DNA of 64,000 nucleotides from Sporosarcina sp. P2 (GCF_002743255.1 NZ_PDYY01000001.1:419248-483247), one strand, 5' to 3'; shown: positions 1 to 9,114, numbered from the stretch's first letter. The notes: generated by a model from the sequence alone, not told the origin. Program-made: numbers and translations.

Positions 1-92
1 TATTTAAATGACTGCATAAACCGGTCTGCTAATAGACGATTCTTCACATAAAGTGTTATAAGAAAACTATATTAATATCTTATTTTATCTTA

Positions 93-183
93 TTGACATT
101 AAATTCAGAAGAGTGTAATATTTAATTACAGGATATACAAAAACATGTTTTGTATATAAAACATATAAAAAATCCTGTTTTGT
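93..183 (+). promoter_or_regulatory. Promoter and palindromic operator of the ABC importer operon
   Basis: TTGACA at 93-98 and TAATAT at 116-121 are separated by 17 bp. Sixteen bases downstream lies the palindrome ACAAAAACATGTTTTGT (137-153), and a further half site GTTTTGT lies at 177-183. The same half sites with a 3-bp centre recur at 5821-5837 before the cupin gene. The position just after the transcription start suggests a repressor site. No other gene is seen in bases 1-233. Confidence 0.6.
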
Positions 184-269
184 CATTATTCATTCAGGTT
201 TAATGAAAGCGGTTACAATGGGGGCGGAATTTTGTGGGAGAAATACAACAGAAAATTGGAGGAATGAAA

Positions 270-1286
270 ATGAAGAAAATGATTGCAGGTTTTGTCTTCG
301 TATTGATAATCGGACTATTGGCTGCATGTGGTTCTGCAGATCAACAAATTGGTAAAGCTTCAGCTGAAGGAGAAAAAGGGAATGGACCGGTTGAAATTAA
401 ATTAGGCGTCGGCTATGCAACAGAAGAAAACTTATGGCTAATTAAAGTGGCATCCGATCTGGCACCGAATTATGGAGAGAAATATACATTAGACCTTCAG
501 CAATTTAGGGCGAATACTGATCGATTGAATGCTTATCGAGCCGGGCAAATTCAAGGGGGATCAATTGGACAAGGGGCAGCGATTATGTCGGCAGCTCAAG
601 GGATCAATTTGAAAATTGTTGCAAACATAGCTAAAGAAACACCTGGGGAAGGATTCAACTCGGCATTCATGGGGCTGAAAGATGCTGGCCTTGAATCAGC
701 GGCCGACTTAAAAGGCAAAACAATTGGTATCCCTGATTTCAAATCTCCTACTGATATGTGGGCACGTTCGGCTGTGAAAGCAGCAGGGTTAGATCCTGAT
801 AAAGATGTAAAGTATGCGGTGCTTCCAACTCCGGCAGTGGAAGAAGCGGTGAAAAGTGGGAAGATAGATGTCGGTTTATTTCCACAACCTTTCTATGAAA
901 TGGCACAAGAAGCCGGTGAATTAAAAACAGTGTTCACTTCCAAAGATGGCGTTCCGATAGACGAAGATTTCCTGAATCTCTTTTTACATCCCGACTTTAT
1001 TGCAGAGCATGAAGAGGCGGTTCGTGCACTCGTGGAAGACTTACAATATATGACAAGGTACTATGTGGAGAACAAAAAAGAGGCTCGTCAAAAGTTGCTG
1101 GATGCTGAATTTGTTCTTTCTGAACCGGAAATTTATCTCAATCTAGTCGATTATAACCGTTCGATCGATAGTTCACTTACGAAAGAAAGCTGGGAGCTTG
1201 TCCAAGAAATTTTGCTGGAAGACGAATGGATTGAACAGAAAGTTGACTTAGATGAATTGATTGATGACTCATTCTTAGCCAAATAA
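270..1286 (+). CDS. ABC transporter substrate-binding lipoprotein, NitT/TauT (NMT1) type
   Basis: Extracytoplasmic solute receptor of a nitrate/sulfonate/taurine/thiamine-precursor type importer. From the start at 270 the protein begins with Lys residues, a hydrophobic stretch and a lipobox LLAAC with Cys at about residue 20, so it should be a membrane-anchored lipoprotein of 338 residues. A longer GTG reading from 234 is possible, but TGGAGG at 257-262 sits 7 bases before ATG 270. The body has the family pattern (AYRAGQIQGG near residue 90; DLKGKTIGIPDF near 150). The ATPase and two permeases follow. The substrate cannot be told from sequence; known relatives bind sulfonates, nitrate, pyrimidine precursors or aromatic acids. 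Confidence 0.88.
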   Translation: MKKMIAGFVFVLIIGLLAACGSADQQIGKASAEGEKGNGPVEIKLGVGYATEENLWLIKVASDLAPNYGEKYTLDLQQFRANTDRLNAYRAGQIQGGSIGQGAAIMSAAQGINLKIVANIAKETPGEGFNSAFMGLKDAGLESAADLKGKTIGIPDFKSPTDMWARSAVKAAGLDPDKDVKYAVLPTPAVEEAVKSGKIDVGLFPQPFYEMAQEAGELKTVFTSKDGVPIDEDFLNLFLHPDFIAEHEEAVRALVEDLQYMTRYYVENKKEARQKLLDAEFVLSEPEIYLNLVDYNRSIDSSLTKESWELVQEILLEDEWIEQKVDLDELIDDSFLAK

Positions 1287-1531
1287 CTTGGCCAATCAGG
1301 GGTGGGGTGAATGACAAAAGCATTTAAATTTAGAGGGAGTCCGAAATAGACTCTCTACAAATTTAGTAAAGGGAAGCTACAATGCTGGCCGGTAGCCATT
1401 GTCACAAAGATGCGACGGTTTTAGGTTAACTATGTCACTTACTTAAGACACAGATAGACCGAAGTGTAATTGTTTAGGATGGTCTGTATTTGAAAAAGTT
1501 CAATGTTGGATTTCTATCGGAGGTGGCGAAA
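1287..1531 (+). other. Intercistronic leader with hairpin between receptor and ATPase genes
   Basis: This 245-bp gap holds a hairpin (AGAGGGAGTC at 1332-1341 against GACTCTCT at 1349-1356) without a T-run, so it looks more like an mRNA processing or stability element than a terminator. A 12-codon reading frame starts at ATG 1310 after a GGGGTGGGGTGA stretch, but I cannot support it as a gene. The hairpin could allow the receptor to be made in excess over the membrane components. Confidence 0.35.
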
Positions 1532-2383
1532 ATGAGTTGTGGATCCGTAATGACAAGAGTTGTTCCCGTAAATAAGGTAGAGCCAAAAGAGAGTGCGATT
1601 AAAATATCTAACTTGCGTAAGGTCTTTGAACGTAAAGGTGAAGAGATTGAAGCAATCAAAGGGATTGATTTAGATATAAAAGAAGGCGAGTTCGTAAGTG
1701 TTGTCGGCCCGAGTGGTTGTGGGAAGAGTACATTCCTTCATATTGTTGGCGGCTTTATTGAACGGACATCAGGGGTGGTAAGTGTCCAAGGAGAAGAAGT
1801 TGGCAAACCTGCTCCGGACAGGGGAATGATGTTCCAAGAGTCGACCCTATTCCCTTGGCGCAAAGTTTACGACAATGTGGCATGGGGGTTGGAAGCACAA
1901 AAGTTTCCCAAAGCTGATATCAAAGAGCGGGTGGAATACTTCTTAAAACTTGTCGGACTTTGGGAATTCAAAGACAATCTGCCTTCCGAGTTATCGGGAG
2001 GCATGAAGCAGAGAGTATCTCTTGCTAGAGTGCTTGCTTTTGACCCTAAAGTGCTGCTTATGGATGAACCATTCGGTGCACTTGATTCCCAAACTAGAGA
2101 GACGATGCAAGTGGAACTTCAAAGGATCTGGTCGGAATCGAAAAAAAGCGTGATATTCGTTACACATGATATTGAAGAAGCGGTTTATTTAAGTGATTAC
2201 GTCGTTGTTTTGACGAAACGTCCCTCGGTAGTTAAGGAAATCTTGAAAATTGAATTACCAAGACCCCGTGAAGTATCGATTCGAAAGTCTTATGATTTTA
2301 TTGATTACCGGAATCATATTTGGGATCTTTTGCATGAGGAGGAGAATGTGAAAAGTATAGGAGGTCAATCCAATGCTGAGTAG
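1532..2383 (+). CDS. ABC transporter ATP-binding protein, NitT/TauT type
   Basis: Cytoplasmic ATPase (283 residues) energising the importer. Visible motifs are Walker A GPSGCGKST, the Q-loop region MMFQESTLFPW, signature LSGGMKQRVSLARVL, Walker B VLLMDEPFGALD and the switch His in VTHDIEEA, as in SsuB/TauB/NrtD. A longer frame opens at 1490, but ATCGGAGGTGG at 1517-1525 is well placed for ATG 1532, which also removes a non-conserved extension. The 3' end overlaps the next permease gene by 11 bp, so translation is probably coupled. Confidence 0.92.
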   Translation: MSCGSVMTRVVPVNKVEPKESAIKISNLRKVFERKGEEIEAIKGIDLDIKEGEFVSVVGPSGCGKSTFLHIVGGFIERTSGVVSVQGEEVGKPAPDRGMMFQESTLFPWRKVYDNVAWGLEAQKFPKADIKERVEYFLKLVGLWEFKDNLPSELSGGMKQRVSLARVLAFDPKVLLMDEPFGALDSQTRETMQVELQRIWSESKKSVIFVTHDIEEAVYLSDYVVVLTKRPSVVKEILKIELPRPREVSIRKSYDFIDYRNHIWDLLHEEENVKSIGGQSNAE

Positions 2384-3143
2384 CTTTAAGAAAAGTCGCT
2401 TTATAGTTATTTCTTTAGTGGAGCTTCTCCTTTTCTTATCGTTATGGCAACTACTGTCAATGACGGATTGGTTTCCTACCTATGTCTCCAGCCCGGCAGT
2501 TGTTCTTGGGATTATTAGTGAATTTTTTATGACAGGTGAAGTATTTCCACACATAGGAATCAGTTTATATCGATCGATTGTCGGGTTTTTGCTGGTTGTT
2601 TTATTCGGAACAGGGTTGGGAATCTTAGCAGGATTTTTCCAACCAATTGGAAGGTTTTTTGATCCGGTCGTATCTTTTTTCAATCCGATTCCTAAAATTG
2701 CTTTACTTCCTGTGTTTTTAGTTTGGTTCGGTGTGACAGATATGACAAGGATTCTGATTATTTTCACGAGTGCTTTTTTCCCTTGTTTTATTGCAACATT
2801 GGATGGTGTTCGAGGAATTAATAAACTTTATCTATGGTCAGCGGAAAATATGGGAGCTTCTAAGTTCAAAATGTTGTACCGTGTTGTACTTCCAGCGGCC
2901 CTCCCTAAAATATTTGACGGTTGGCGTGTTGCTCTTGCGTTAACTTTTGTCATGATGTTTTCATCGGAAATGATTGGTTCATCAACTGGTAAAGGCTTAG
3001 GATTTATGATTCTGAATGCTGATGCATATGGCCGTACGGATATTGTTCTTGCTGCAGTCATAGTTATCGCAGCGTTAGGTTTTCTTTTCGATCGATTGTT
3101 AATCGGTCTGAGGGGGAGGGTCTTATGGTGGCAAAATCGATAG
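2373..3143 (+). CDS. ABC transporter permease, NitT/TauT type (first subunit)
   Basis: Integral membrane subunit of 256 residues with about six predicted helices (first at residues 10-30). The cytoplasmic EAA loop that contacts the ATPase is visible near residue 160 (ENMGASKFKMLYRVVLPAALP). GGAGG just upstream supports ATG 2373. A second permease follows at 3209, so the channel is probably a heterodimer; many SsuC/TauC systems use one permease gene twice. The gap to that permease is 65 bp. Confidence 0.9.
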   Translation: MLSSFKKSRFIVISLVELLLFLSLWQLLSMTDWFPTYVSSPAVVLGIISEFFMTGEVFPHIGISLYRSIVGFLLVVLFGTGLGILAGFFQPIGRFFDPVVSFFNPIPKIALLPVFLVWFGVTDMTRILIIFTSAFFPCFIATLDGVRGINKLYLWSAENMGASKFKMLYRVVLPAALPKIFDGWRVALALTFVMMFSSEMIGSSTGKGLGFMILNADAYGRTDIVLAAVIVIAALGFLFDRLLIGLRGRVLWWQNR

Positions 3144-3208
3144 TAGATCGATTGTTGTCACGAAATCTTGTAGCGCTATAGACACCAGGACATAGAGGGA
3201 GGACGCAT

Positions 3209-3955
3209 ATGAAAGCGATAAAAAAATTTATTGTGAAATATTTAGCGTTAATACTAATAGCTCTATTGTGGCAAGGGTTCGTGTTGGCAGAACTTTTTCC
3301 AAGACAGTTATTCCCTGGTCTTGGAGAAATTCTATTGGTATTTGTTGAGCTGCTTGCCACAAGCGATCTATGGACAAATATGGGAGTTACAATTTATCGG
3401 ATCTTGATAGGTTTCTTACTTGCAGCAATCGTTGGAATTCCAATTGGGATTCAAATGAGCCGGTCATCATTTATTGATGACCTTATGCAACCAATTTTCA
3501 CGGCAGGTTATCCTATACCAAGAGTGGCTTTATACCCTATATTTGTACTCCTATTCGGGTTAGGTTCTGGTTCTAAAATATTTACCATTTTTCTCGAGTG
3601 CATTTTCCCTATAGTAGTGAGTACATACTACGGTGCGAAAAGTGTAAATCATTTGTACGTTTGGTCTGGTCAGAATATGGGGGCGACCGATCGAAAGCTG
3701 TTTTGGAAAGTGTTTTTGCCAGGAACGATGCCATCAATTTTCACAGGTTTCCGAATTGCGCTCCCAATAGGGGTGGTTATTGCTGTACTGACAGAAATGA
3801 TCAGTTCAAATAATGGAATTGGATATTTTCTCGTTTATTTATCGGCCACCTTATCCCAAAGCAAAGTGTTGGCAGTCGTAATTTTTATATCACTCTTTGG
3901 TTATGGGTTAGATCGCTTACTACTATATGTGAGAAATCGATATGTTTACTGGTAA
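3209..3955 (+). CDS. ABC transporter permease, NitT/TauT type (second subunit)
   Basis: Second membrane subunit of 248 residues, paralogous to the one before it. The EAA loop is near residue 150 (QNMGATDRKLFWKVFLPG). AGGGAGGACGC lies directly before ATG 3209. A receptor, one ATPase and two different permeases make a complete importer. No terminator is obvious in the 114 bp before the MFS gene, so that gene may be in the same transcript. Confidence 0.9.
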   Translation: MKAIKKFIVKYLALILIALLWQGFVLAELFPRQLFPGLGEILLVFVELLATSDLWTNMGVTIYRILIGFLLAAIVGIPIGIQMSRSSFIDDLMQPIFTAGYPIPRVALYPIFVLLFGLGSGSKIFTIFLECIFPIVVSTYYGAKSVNHLYVWSGQNMGATDRKLFWKVFLPGTMPSIFTGFRIALPIGVVIAVLTEMISSNNGIGYFLVYLSATLSQSKVLAVVIFISLFGYGLDRLLLYVRNRYVYW

Positions 3956-4069
3956 GAGATAGGTATTTTATATAATTAACTAAAATTAAATTCAATAAAG
4001 TGAACCTTATACAAGTTTAGGGTCTCCAATTGTGAAATTCCTTAATAAGATAGTATGGGAGGAACGAAA

Positions 4070-5365
4070 ATGAATATCAAAAACAACAAACGATGGTTAT
4101 ATATAGCGACGCCTATTTTCTTTTTATGGTTTTTCGGACAAATTGACAAGTTAGGAATTTCCATTGTCCAGACTGATCCACAGTTTCTAAGTGATCTTGG
4201 AATGACAGGAGCCAATGCGAATGCGAAGATTGGCTTCTTAACCTTTATCTTCATGGTAGCGTATGCAATCTCCAACTTTTTCTGGGGATTCTTCATTGAT
4301 AAGTTCGGAGCCCGCAAAACAGCAATCATTGGAGTTTCGATTTGGACAGTGACAATGCTGCTAGGCGGGTTTGCCACCACTTATGAAATGTTCATGGTGA
4401 CACGGATTGTCTTAGGAATCGGGGAAGGGATGATGATCCCGGTCTGTGGGAAATTCATCGCTACTTGGTTCAACAAAAACGAATTGGGCCGCGCGCAGTC
4501 TTCCTGGATTTCGGGTAACTATGCAGGACCTGCCATCGGTGCAGTTTTCATTTCATTGATCATTGCCACGCTCAGTTGGCATGCGACGTTCTTTATATTG
4601 GCTGGGTTGAATTTACTTCTTGTATTGCCGATGTTGATTTTCTTAACTAGAAATGAACCGGAAAGCCATCCGGGCGTCAGCAAAGAAGAATTGTCGTACA
4701 TAAGACAAGATAATACTCCGGTTACTGAAGAAAAGAAGAAAAGTTACGTTCAAGATTCCCGTTACTGGATTGTTTGGTTCGGTATGGTGATCACTTCTTT
4801 CTTATTTTTCGGCATTAGTATTTGGCTGCCAACGTACTTGATGCAAGCCAGGAATTTTGATGTAGATGCTATGACTGGGATCACATCCTTATCTTGGTTG
4901 TTTGCACTTGGCTTCGTTCTGATCTGTGGTTATTTAGCAGATAAAACGAAGCGCCCTAGTTTAATAGCAACGATTTTGTTTGCTTCCTGTGCAATCTTGT
5001 TGACGGTTTCCACACAAGTCTCGGTCGCCATCATATCCGCTTTGGCATTAGGACTTGCAATGGGAACATTGGGAGGAATCTTTCATTTAAGTAACTTATT
5101 TATCGTACAATTTTCAACGCCAGAAACTGCTGGTCGTGCAGCGGGGCTCATGGGTTTCACGAACATATTCGGCGGATTTTCTAGTTATGTGATGGGATGG
5201 ATGCGCGATATTAACGGAGGAGACTTCGGTCCGTCGCTTATCATGTTGATTGCTATCACCGCTTTGGGGTTCATCGCTTACTTGTTTACGCTTAAAACAG
5301 AAAACAAAGAAGTTCAGGAGGCTAAGAAAAAGATTCAAAATCAATCAGAAATGCAGGCGATTTGA
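4070..5365 (+). CDS. MFS transporter, anion:cation symporter-like family
   Basis: Twelve-helix permease of 431 residues. The loop between helices 2 and 3 shows the MFS signature (DKFGARKTAIIG near residue 80), and the N-terminal WLYIATPIFFLWFFGQIDK is typical of the ACS family (hexuronate, galactonate, tartrate, phthalate and other organic acids). ATG 4070 is chosen over ATG 4055 because GGGAGG at 4057-4062 precedes it by 7 bases. It lies directly after the ABC importer and before the cupin gene, suggesting two uptake routes for one organic acid or a related pair. The substrate is unknown. Confidence 0.85.
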   Translation: MNIKNNKRWLYIATPIFFLWFFGQIDKLGISIVQTDPQFLSDLGMTGANANAKIGFLTFIFMVAYAISNFFWGFFIDKFGARKTAIIGVSIWTVTMLLGGFATTYEMFMVTRIVLGIGEGMMIPVCGKFIATWFNKNELGRAQSSWISGNYAGPAIGAVFISLIIATLSWHATFFILAGLNLLLVLPMLIFLTRNEPESHPGVSKEELSYIRQDNTPVTEEKKKSYVQDSRYWIVWFGMVITSFLFFGISIWLPTYLMQARNFDVDAMTGITSLSWLFALGFVLICGYLADKTKRPSLIATILFASCAILLTVSTQVSVAIISALALGLAMGTLGGIFHLSNLFIVQFSTPETAGRAAGLMGFTNIFGGFSSYVMGWMRDINGGDFGPSLIMLIAITALGFIAYLFTLKTENKEVQEAKKKIQNQSEMQAI

Positions 5366-5781
5366 TCATTGCTTAGCTATTTTTTAGTCTCCTGATTTGG
5401 CTTTTATGAAGTGGTTTTGAATTTGGTGGTCAAACTAAGTAGGTAATGGTAGTATGCAAAAATATTAATCGCTGCAACTATTCTTATAGAAATAATATAC
5501 TTCCTTAACTTACAAGATTTTAATTCATAGTTAACTAATTTTTTGAAACTTCACGGGAAACCCTAATTATCTGTTGAAGACGATGTTTGTATGGTGTGCT
5601 TTTCCCTAATGTGAACCTTCTGGAAATAGTAAAATTTAATTAATAAATGGTTTTGCTAAGAATTTTAAACATCTTTATGTATTGAGGACTCTATTAAGTC
5701 TGATCTGTGTAGTGACTTTAATTTCTCTAAATAATTTCCACTTACACAATTTCTTATAATTAGACTAATCTGCATTAATTA
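5366..5781. other. AT-rich intergenic region, no gene seen
   Basis: These 416 bp are strongly AT-rich and stop-rich in all frames. I see no convincing terminator for the MFS gene and no RNA gene. The cupin promoter starts at the right end. Confidence 0.5.
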
Positions 5782-5852
5782 TTGACAAAGAATAAAACAA
5801 TGTTAATATTTATTTATAAAACAAAACTTAGTTTTGTAGATGAAACTAAGTT
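5782..5852 (+). promoter_or_regulatory. Cupin gene promoter with two overlapping inverted repeats
   Basis: TTGACA at 5782-5787 precedes TAATAT at 5804-5809 by 16 bp. The palindrome ACAAAAC-TTA-GTTTTGT (5821-5837) shares its half sites with the palindrome at 137-153. A second perfect 10-bp inverted repeat, AACTTAGTTT (5825-5834) and AAACTAAGTT (5843-5852), ends at the base before the ribosome binding site. It could be an RNA hairpin or a second operator half. Confidence 0.55.
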
Positions 5853-5868
5853 GGAGGAGGTTTCAACT

Positions 5869-6399
5869 ATGGCGGATAAAAAGTTTTCAATTGAAGAATT
5901 CAAAAAAAAGTATGTAGCTAAATTGGAAGACAGGACTTTGGATTGGAATGTATTAAAATTTCAAGAGGAGATTAACTCGAAATACAGGAGAGCACAAATG
6001 AGGTATATAGGTCGTGGTGCAACAGCAAATAATGATTCCAATATTATTACTGGAGAGAATTTCACTCTCAGTACAATGGTATTACCCGCTGGTTGCATTG
6101 GTCCATTACATTTACATGATGATGTAGAAGAAGTATTCTTTGTCTTAAAGGGTAATGTCACTGCATTAATTCAAGAGAATAGTGAAGGTGAAGTACATGA
6201 AATTAAATTAAATGCTCGGGATTGTATTAGTAGTCCTCCTGGTATATATAGGGGCGTTAGAAATGATGGGGATGATGAAGCTCTTATGTTAGTAATGCTA
6301 GGTGCAATTAAGCCCAATTTACCTACCTATCCTATTGGAAGTGAGCTAGAAGAGCTTAGAAAGTCTAGAGCTAAAGATCGAGAAGCAATTATTAAATAA
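5869..6399 (+). CDS. Cupin-domain protein
   Basis: Protein of 176 residues with a single cupin barrel. Motif 1 is clear: PLHLHDDVEEVFFVLKG around residues 80-96 gives the HxH...E metal-ligand set and conserved Gly; a motif 2-like segment SPPGIYRGVRNDG follows. Single-domain cupins include metal-dependent dioxygenases, isomerases and sugar-binding proteins, so the reaction is unknown. GGAGGAGG at 5853-5860, 8 bases before ATG 5869, fixes the start; the upstream in-frame ATG at 5787 lies inside the promoter. A shared operator with the importer operon suggests a common pathway. Confidence 0.85.
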   Translation: MADKKFSIEEFKKKYVAKLEDRTLDWNVLKFQEEINSKYRRAQMRYIGRGATANNDSNIITGENFTLSTMVLPAGCIGPLHLHDDVEEVFFVLKGNVTALIQENSEGEVHEIKLNARDCISSPPGIYRGVRNDGDDEALMLVMLGAIKPNLPTYPIGSELEELRKSRAKDREAIIK

Positions 6400-6452
6400 A
6401 AGTAATATAGCAGACTGACATAGCGATTTGAGACATCTATAAAACACCTTAA

Positions 6453-6763
6453 TTAGGCTGCTGCGACACCATACTTTACCGGTGTCAGGTAGCCTAATTT
6501 TTTTGGATACGTTCTTTATTAAAATAATTCAAGTAGGCGATTACTCGTACAACTACATCTTGATTTTGTAGTGAATTAAATTTAACGTATTGAAATTCTT
6601 CAGATTTCAGACTTGAATGAAATGATTTAATCACCGCATTGTCCCAACAGTTTCCTCGACGTGACATGCTAGCAATTAGGTCGTTATCCTTAGCCACCAA
6701 GATCACATGGGACACCATCAATATGGAGGTTTCAACCATTTCTGAAATTAGATTCGCTTTCAA
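6453..6763 (-). pseudogene. IS3-family transposase (OrfB) C-terminal remnant, frameshifted
   Basis: The minus-strand frame from 6763 contains ASMSRRGNCWDNAVIKSFHSSLKSE, the conserved C-terminal core of IS150-type DDE transposases. The usual catalytic Glu of the DNAxxExF motif reads Lys here. A run of seven A then shifts the frame: the ORF stops at 6494, but the next frame continues LGYLTPVKYGVAAA to a stop at 6453, the normal end of this family. One lost A explains this. The N-terminal part and the IS ends are not recognisable, so this is a dead fragment. The apparent terminator hairpin at 6451-6499 is just this coding end. Confidence 0.85.
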
Positions 6764-6913
6764 TACGTATGTAAGACATTAAAATTCAGCTATCAAAACA
6801 AATGGAATTGTATGGTCATTTCGTATCTACACAGTCTGGCTTTTGCAGACATTGTTCTTTTGCCATTGAATGTTAACGAAAGTTCAGTAGTTATTAATAT
6901 GTAGAAACAACAC

Positions 6914-6945
6914 GCACCGGCGGGAATTTCTGTCGGTGTTTTTAT
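6914..6945 (+). terminator. Terminator-like hairpin
   Basis: CACCG and CGGTG flank a short loop and are followed by TTTTTAT on the plus strand. No intact gene ends here; it may be left over from a lost gene. The surrounding 6764-6999 stretch shows no other feature. Confidence 0.4.
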
Positions 6946-6999
6946 ATTTAAGTAAATTGAGGTGAGATTTACAAAACAGACAGAAGAAAGGAGATTCTA

Positions 7000-7320
7000 T
7001 TGATTTACTCTTTTTCACGCTTAAATCTTTATACAACGTGTCCTGTTGGAACCTGGATGAAATAGTATTGTGCAAATGAAATTTATCATTTTGATCAACT
7101 CATAGGTAATCAATATACCTTTGTTCGTGGACCAGAACTTTCGAGTGAAGCGGACAAGAAAGAACGACTGATGTATCATTTGAAAATGGAGAATGAAATA
7201 TGGCTTCCGCGTAATGACACATTCACTGTCACGATCAAACAGGATATGAAAAAAACCGTATCTAAAATCACTACATTCGATGGGGATAACACATGCATCA
7301 CGACTATGCGTTTGGAGTGA
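7000..7320 (+). pseudogene. Small gene of about 106 codons interrupted by an in-frame amber codon
   Basis: AAAGGAG at 6988-6993 precedes TTG 7000. The frame reads LIYSFSRLNLYTTCPVGTWM, then TAG at 7063-7065, then stays open in the same frame to TGA at 7318-7320. The downstream part has ordinary amino-acid use (EIYHFDQLIGNQYTFVRG ...), and TAG is one base from TGG. I read this as one gene inactivated by a nonsense mutation, or a 49-codon remainder from ATG 7171. I do not recognise the family. Confidence 0.4.
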
Positions 7321-7352
7321 TTTCGAAATTGTTCTATCTTGAACTTCATATT

Positions 7353-7394
7353 AAAAACACCTGTGCTGCAAGGTTTGCCGCACAGGTGTTTTTA
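7353..7394. terminator. Bidirectional terminator after the ABC exporter
   Basis: AAAAACACCTGTGC and GCACAGGTGTTTTT form a strong hairpin with A- and T-runs on either side. It would end the minus-strand ABC exporter gene and anything arriving from the left. Confidence 0.8.
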
Positions 7395-7401
7395 TGTGTA
7401 T

Positions 7402-9114
7402 TTATACTTGGTTAGCTCGATGTAATTGTGCAAATGTACCGTTTTGACGTACTAACATTTCATACGTCCCTTGCTCTTCGATACCATCTTCTGTCATCAC
7501 GATAACCTGATCGGCATTGCGAATCGTTGTGAGGCGATGCGCGATGATCAGTGTGGTGCGATTAACGGCTAGTTCTTCAAGTGATTGTTGAATGATACGT
7601 TCCGTTTCTGTATCCAGTGCGGAAGTTGCTTCATCTAGAATGAGAATTGGTGGATTTTTCAAGAACATTCGAGCGATTGCGAGGCGCTGCTTTTGTCCAC
7701 CTGAGAGTTTTAATCCGCGTTCACCAATTTGCGTGTCATAGCCATTCGGCATACTATCGATCAAGTCGGTTAGATGGGCTTTTTCTGCAGCTTCATATAC
7801 TTCTTCGTCAGTTGCATCTAATTTACCGTACGCGATATTATCTCGAATCGTTCCTGTAAATAAGAAGACATCTTGTTGGACGATCCCAATTTGACTGCGT
7901 AATGATTTCTGCGTCATTTCCCGAATATCTACTCCATCAATTGAAATGGAACCTTCATTGACTTCATAGAAGCGAGGGATGAGTGAACAAATAGTCGTCT
8001 TCCCAGCACCTGACGGACCGACGAACGCAACGGTTTGTCCAGCGTGAATCGTTAAATCGATATTGCGTAACACAGGTCGCTCGGCGTCGTAACCAAATGT
8101 CACATCGCGAAGTGTAATATCTCCACGTAACTGATCAACTACTATTGCGTTTTTTCTATCTTTAATTTCTGGATCTTGATTAATTAACGCACGAAAACGA
8201 CTAAAACCTGCCATCCCTTTTGGATATAACTCAAGCAACGCGCTAATTTTATCGATAGGTTTAATCAAAATATTACTAAATAAAATAAAGCTGACGAGTT
8301 CACCATACGTTAATTTATCATTCACTGTGAACCAAGCACCGACAATTAAAATAACGAGTGTGACGAGGCGAGTGAGCATATACATCGAAGACGTAGCCCA
8401 AGCCATGACTTTATACGCTTTAAGTTTAGCCAAGCGGAACTGATCATTGTCTTGCTGGAAACGACGTAATTCAAAATTTTCATTTGTAAATGACTTCACT
8501 ACGCGTGAGCCAGACACTGAATCCTCAACCCGTCCATTGACTTCCGCGATATTTTGATACATTTTATGCCATGCTGCATTCATCTTCTTGTTAGAATAAG
8601 AGACGACTACTGCGAGGAGCGGAACCATCACGATGGCGATCAGAGCGAGCTCAGGGTTGATTGTATACATAATTCCGAATGCGCCTAGAATCGTCATGAC
8701 CGCGATGAACGCATCTTCTGGTCCATGGTGAGCCAGTTCACCAATATCGAATAAATCGGTCGTGATGCGTGTCATGATGTGGCCTGTTTTGGTATTGTCA
8801 AAAAATCGGAATGATTGCTTCTGCACATGTTCAAATAATTCACGGCGCATATCGGTTTCGATGTTAATTCCGAGTTTATGCCCTAAATAGCTAACAATAT
8901 AATGAAGAAACGTACTCACTAAATAAACGAGCAATAGTAAAAAGCTTACGGTGATAATTCGATTCCAATCTCCTGACGGCAGGAGTCCGTCGATAAACCA
9001 CTGAACAGCGAGAGGGAAAGCCAGTTCAAGAAGTGCTACAAAAATGGCGCTGAAAAAATCGATCAAGAACAAGCGCTTATGTGGCTTGTAGTAGGAGAAA
9101 AATTGTGTAATCAT
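7402..9114 (-). CDS. ABC transporter with fused membrane and ATPase domains (MsbA/BmrA-type exporter)
   Basis: Half-transporter of 570 residues: six-helix exporter domain (about 1-310) followed by an ATPase domain with Walker A VGPSGAGKTT, Q-loop GIVQQDVFLF, signature LSGGQKQRLAIARMFL, Walker B ILILDEATSALD and the H-loop IIAHRL. It probably works as a homodimer exporting lipids, drugs or peptides. The frame extends to 9204, but GGAAAGGAATTACTAC precedes the ATG at 9114 and the extra 30 residues are not family-like. It stands alone, with decayed sequence on both sides. Confidence 0.9.
   Translation of the reverse strand: MITQFFSYYKPHKRLFLIDFFSAIFVALLELAFPLAVQWFIDGLLPSGDWNRIITVSFLLLLVYLVSTFLHYIVSYLGHKLGINIETDMRRELFEHVQKQSFRFFDNTKTGHIMTRITTDLFDIGELAHHGPEDAFIAVMTILGAFGIMYTINPELALIAIVMVPLLAVVVSYSNKKMNAAWHKMYQNIAEVNGRVEDSVSGSRVVKSFTNENFELRRFQQDNDQFRLAKLKAYKVMAWATSSMYMLTRLVTLVILIVGAWFTVNDKLTYGELVSFILFSNILIKPIDKISALLELYPKGMAGFSRFRALINQDPEIKDRKNAIVVDQLRGDITLRDVTFGYDAERPVLRNIDLTIHAGQTVAFVGPSGAGKTTICSLIPRFYEVNEGSISIDGVDIREMTQKSLRSQIGIVQQDVFLFTGTIRDNIAYGKLDATDEEVYEAAEKAHLTDLIDSMPNGYDTQIGERGLKLSGGQKQRLAIARMFLKNPPILILDEATSALDTETERIIQQSLEELAVNRTTLIIAHRLTTIRNADQVIVMTEDGIEEQGTYEMLVRQNGTFAQLHRANQV

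Noticed and set aside
6451..6499. Inverted repeat followed by T-run, looking like a terminator of the cupin gene
   Set aside because: It is explained by the conserved 3' coding end of the IS3-family transposase on the minus strand (LGYLTPVKYGVAAA in the shifted frame).
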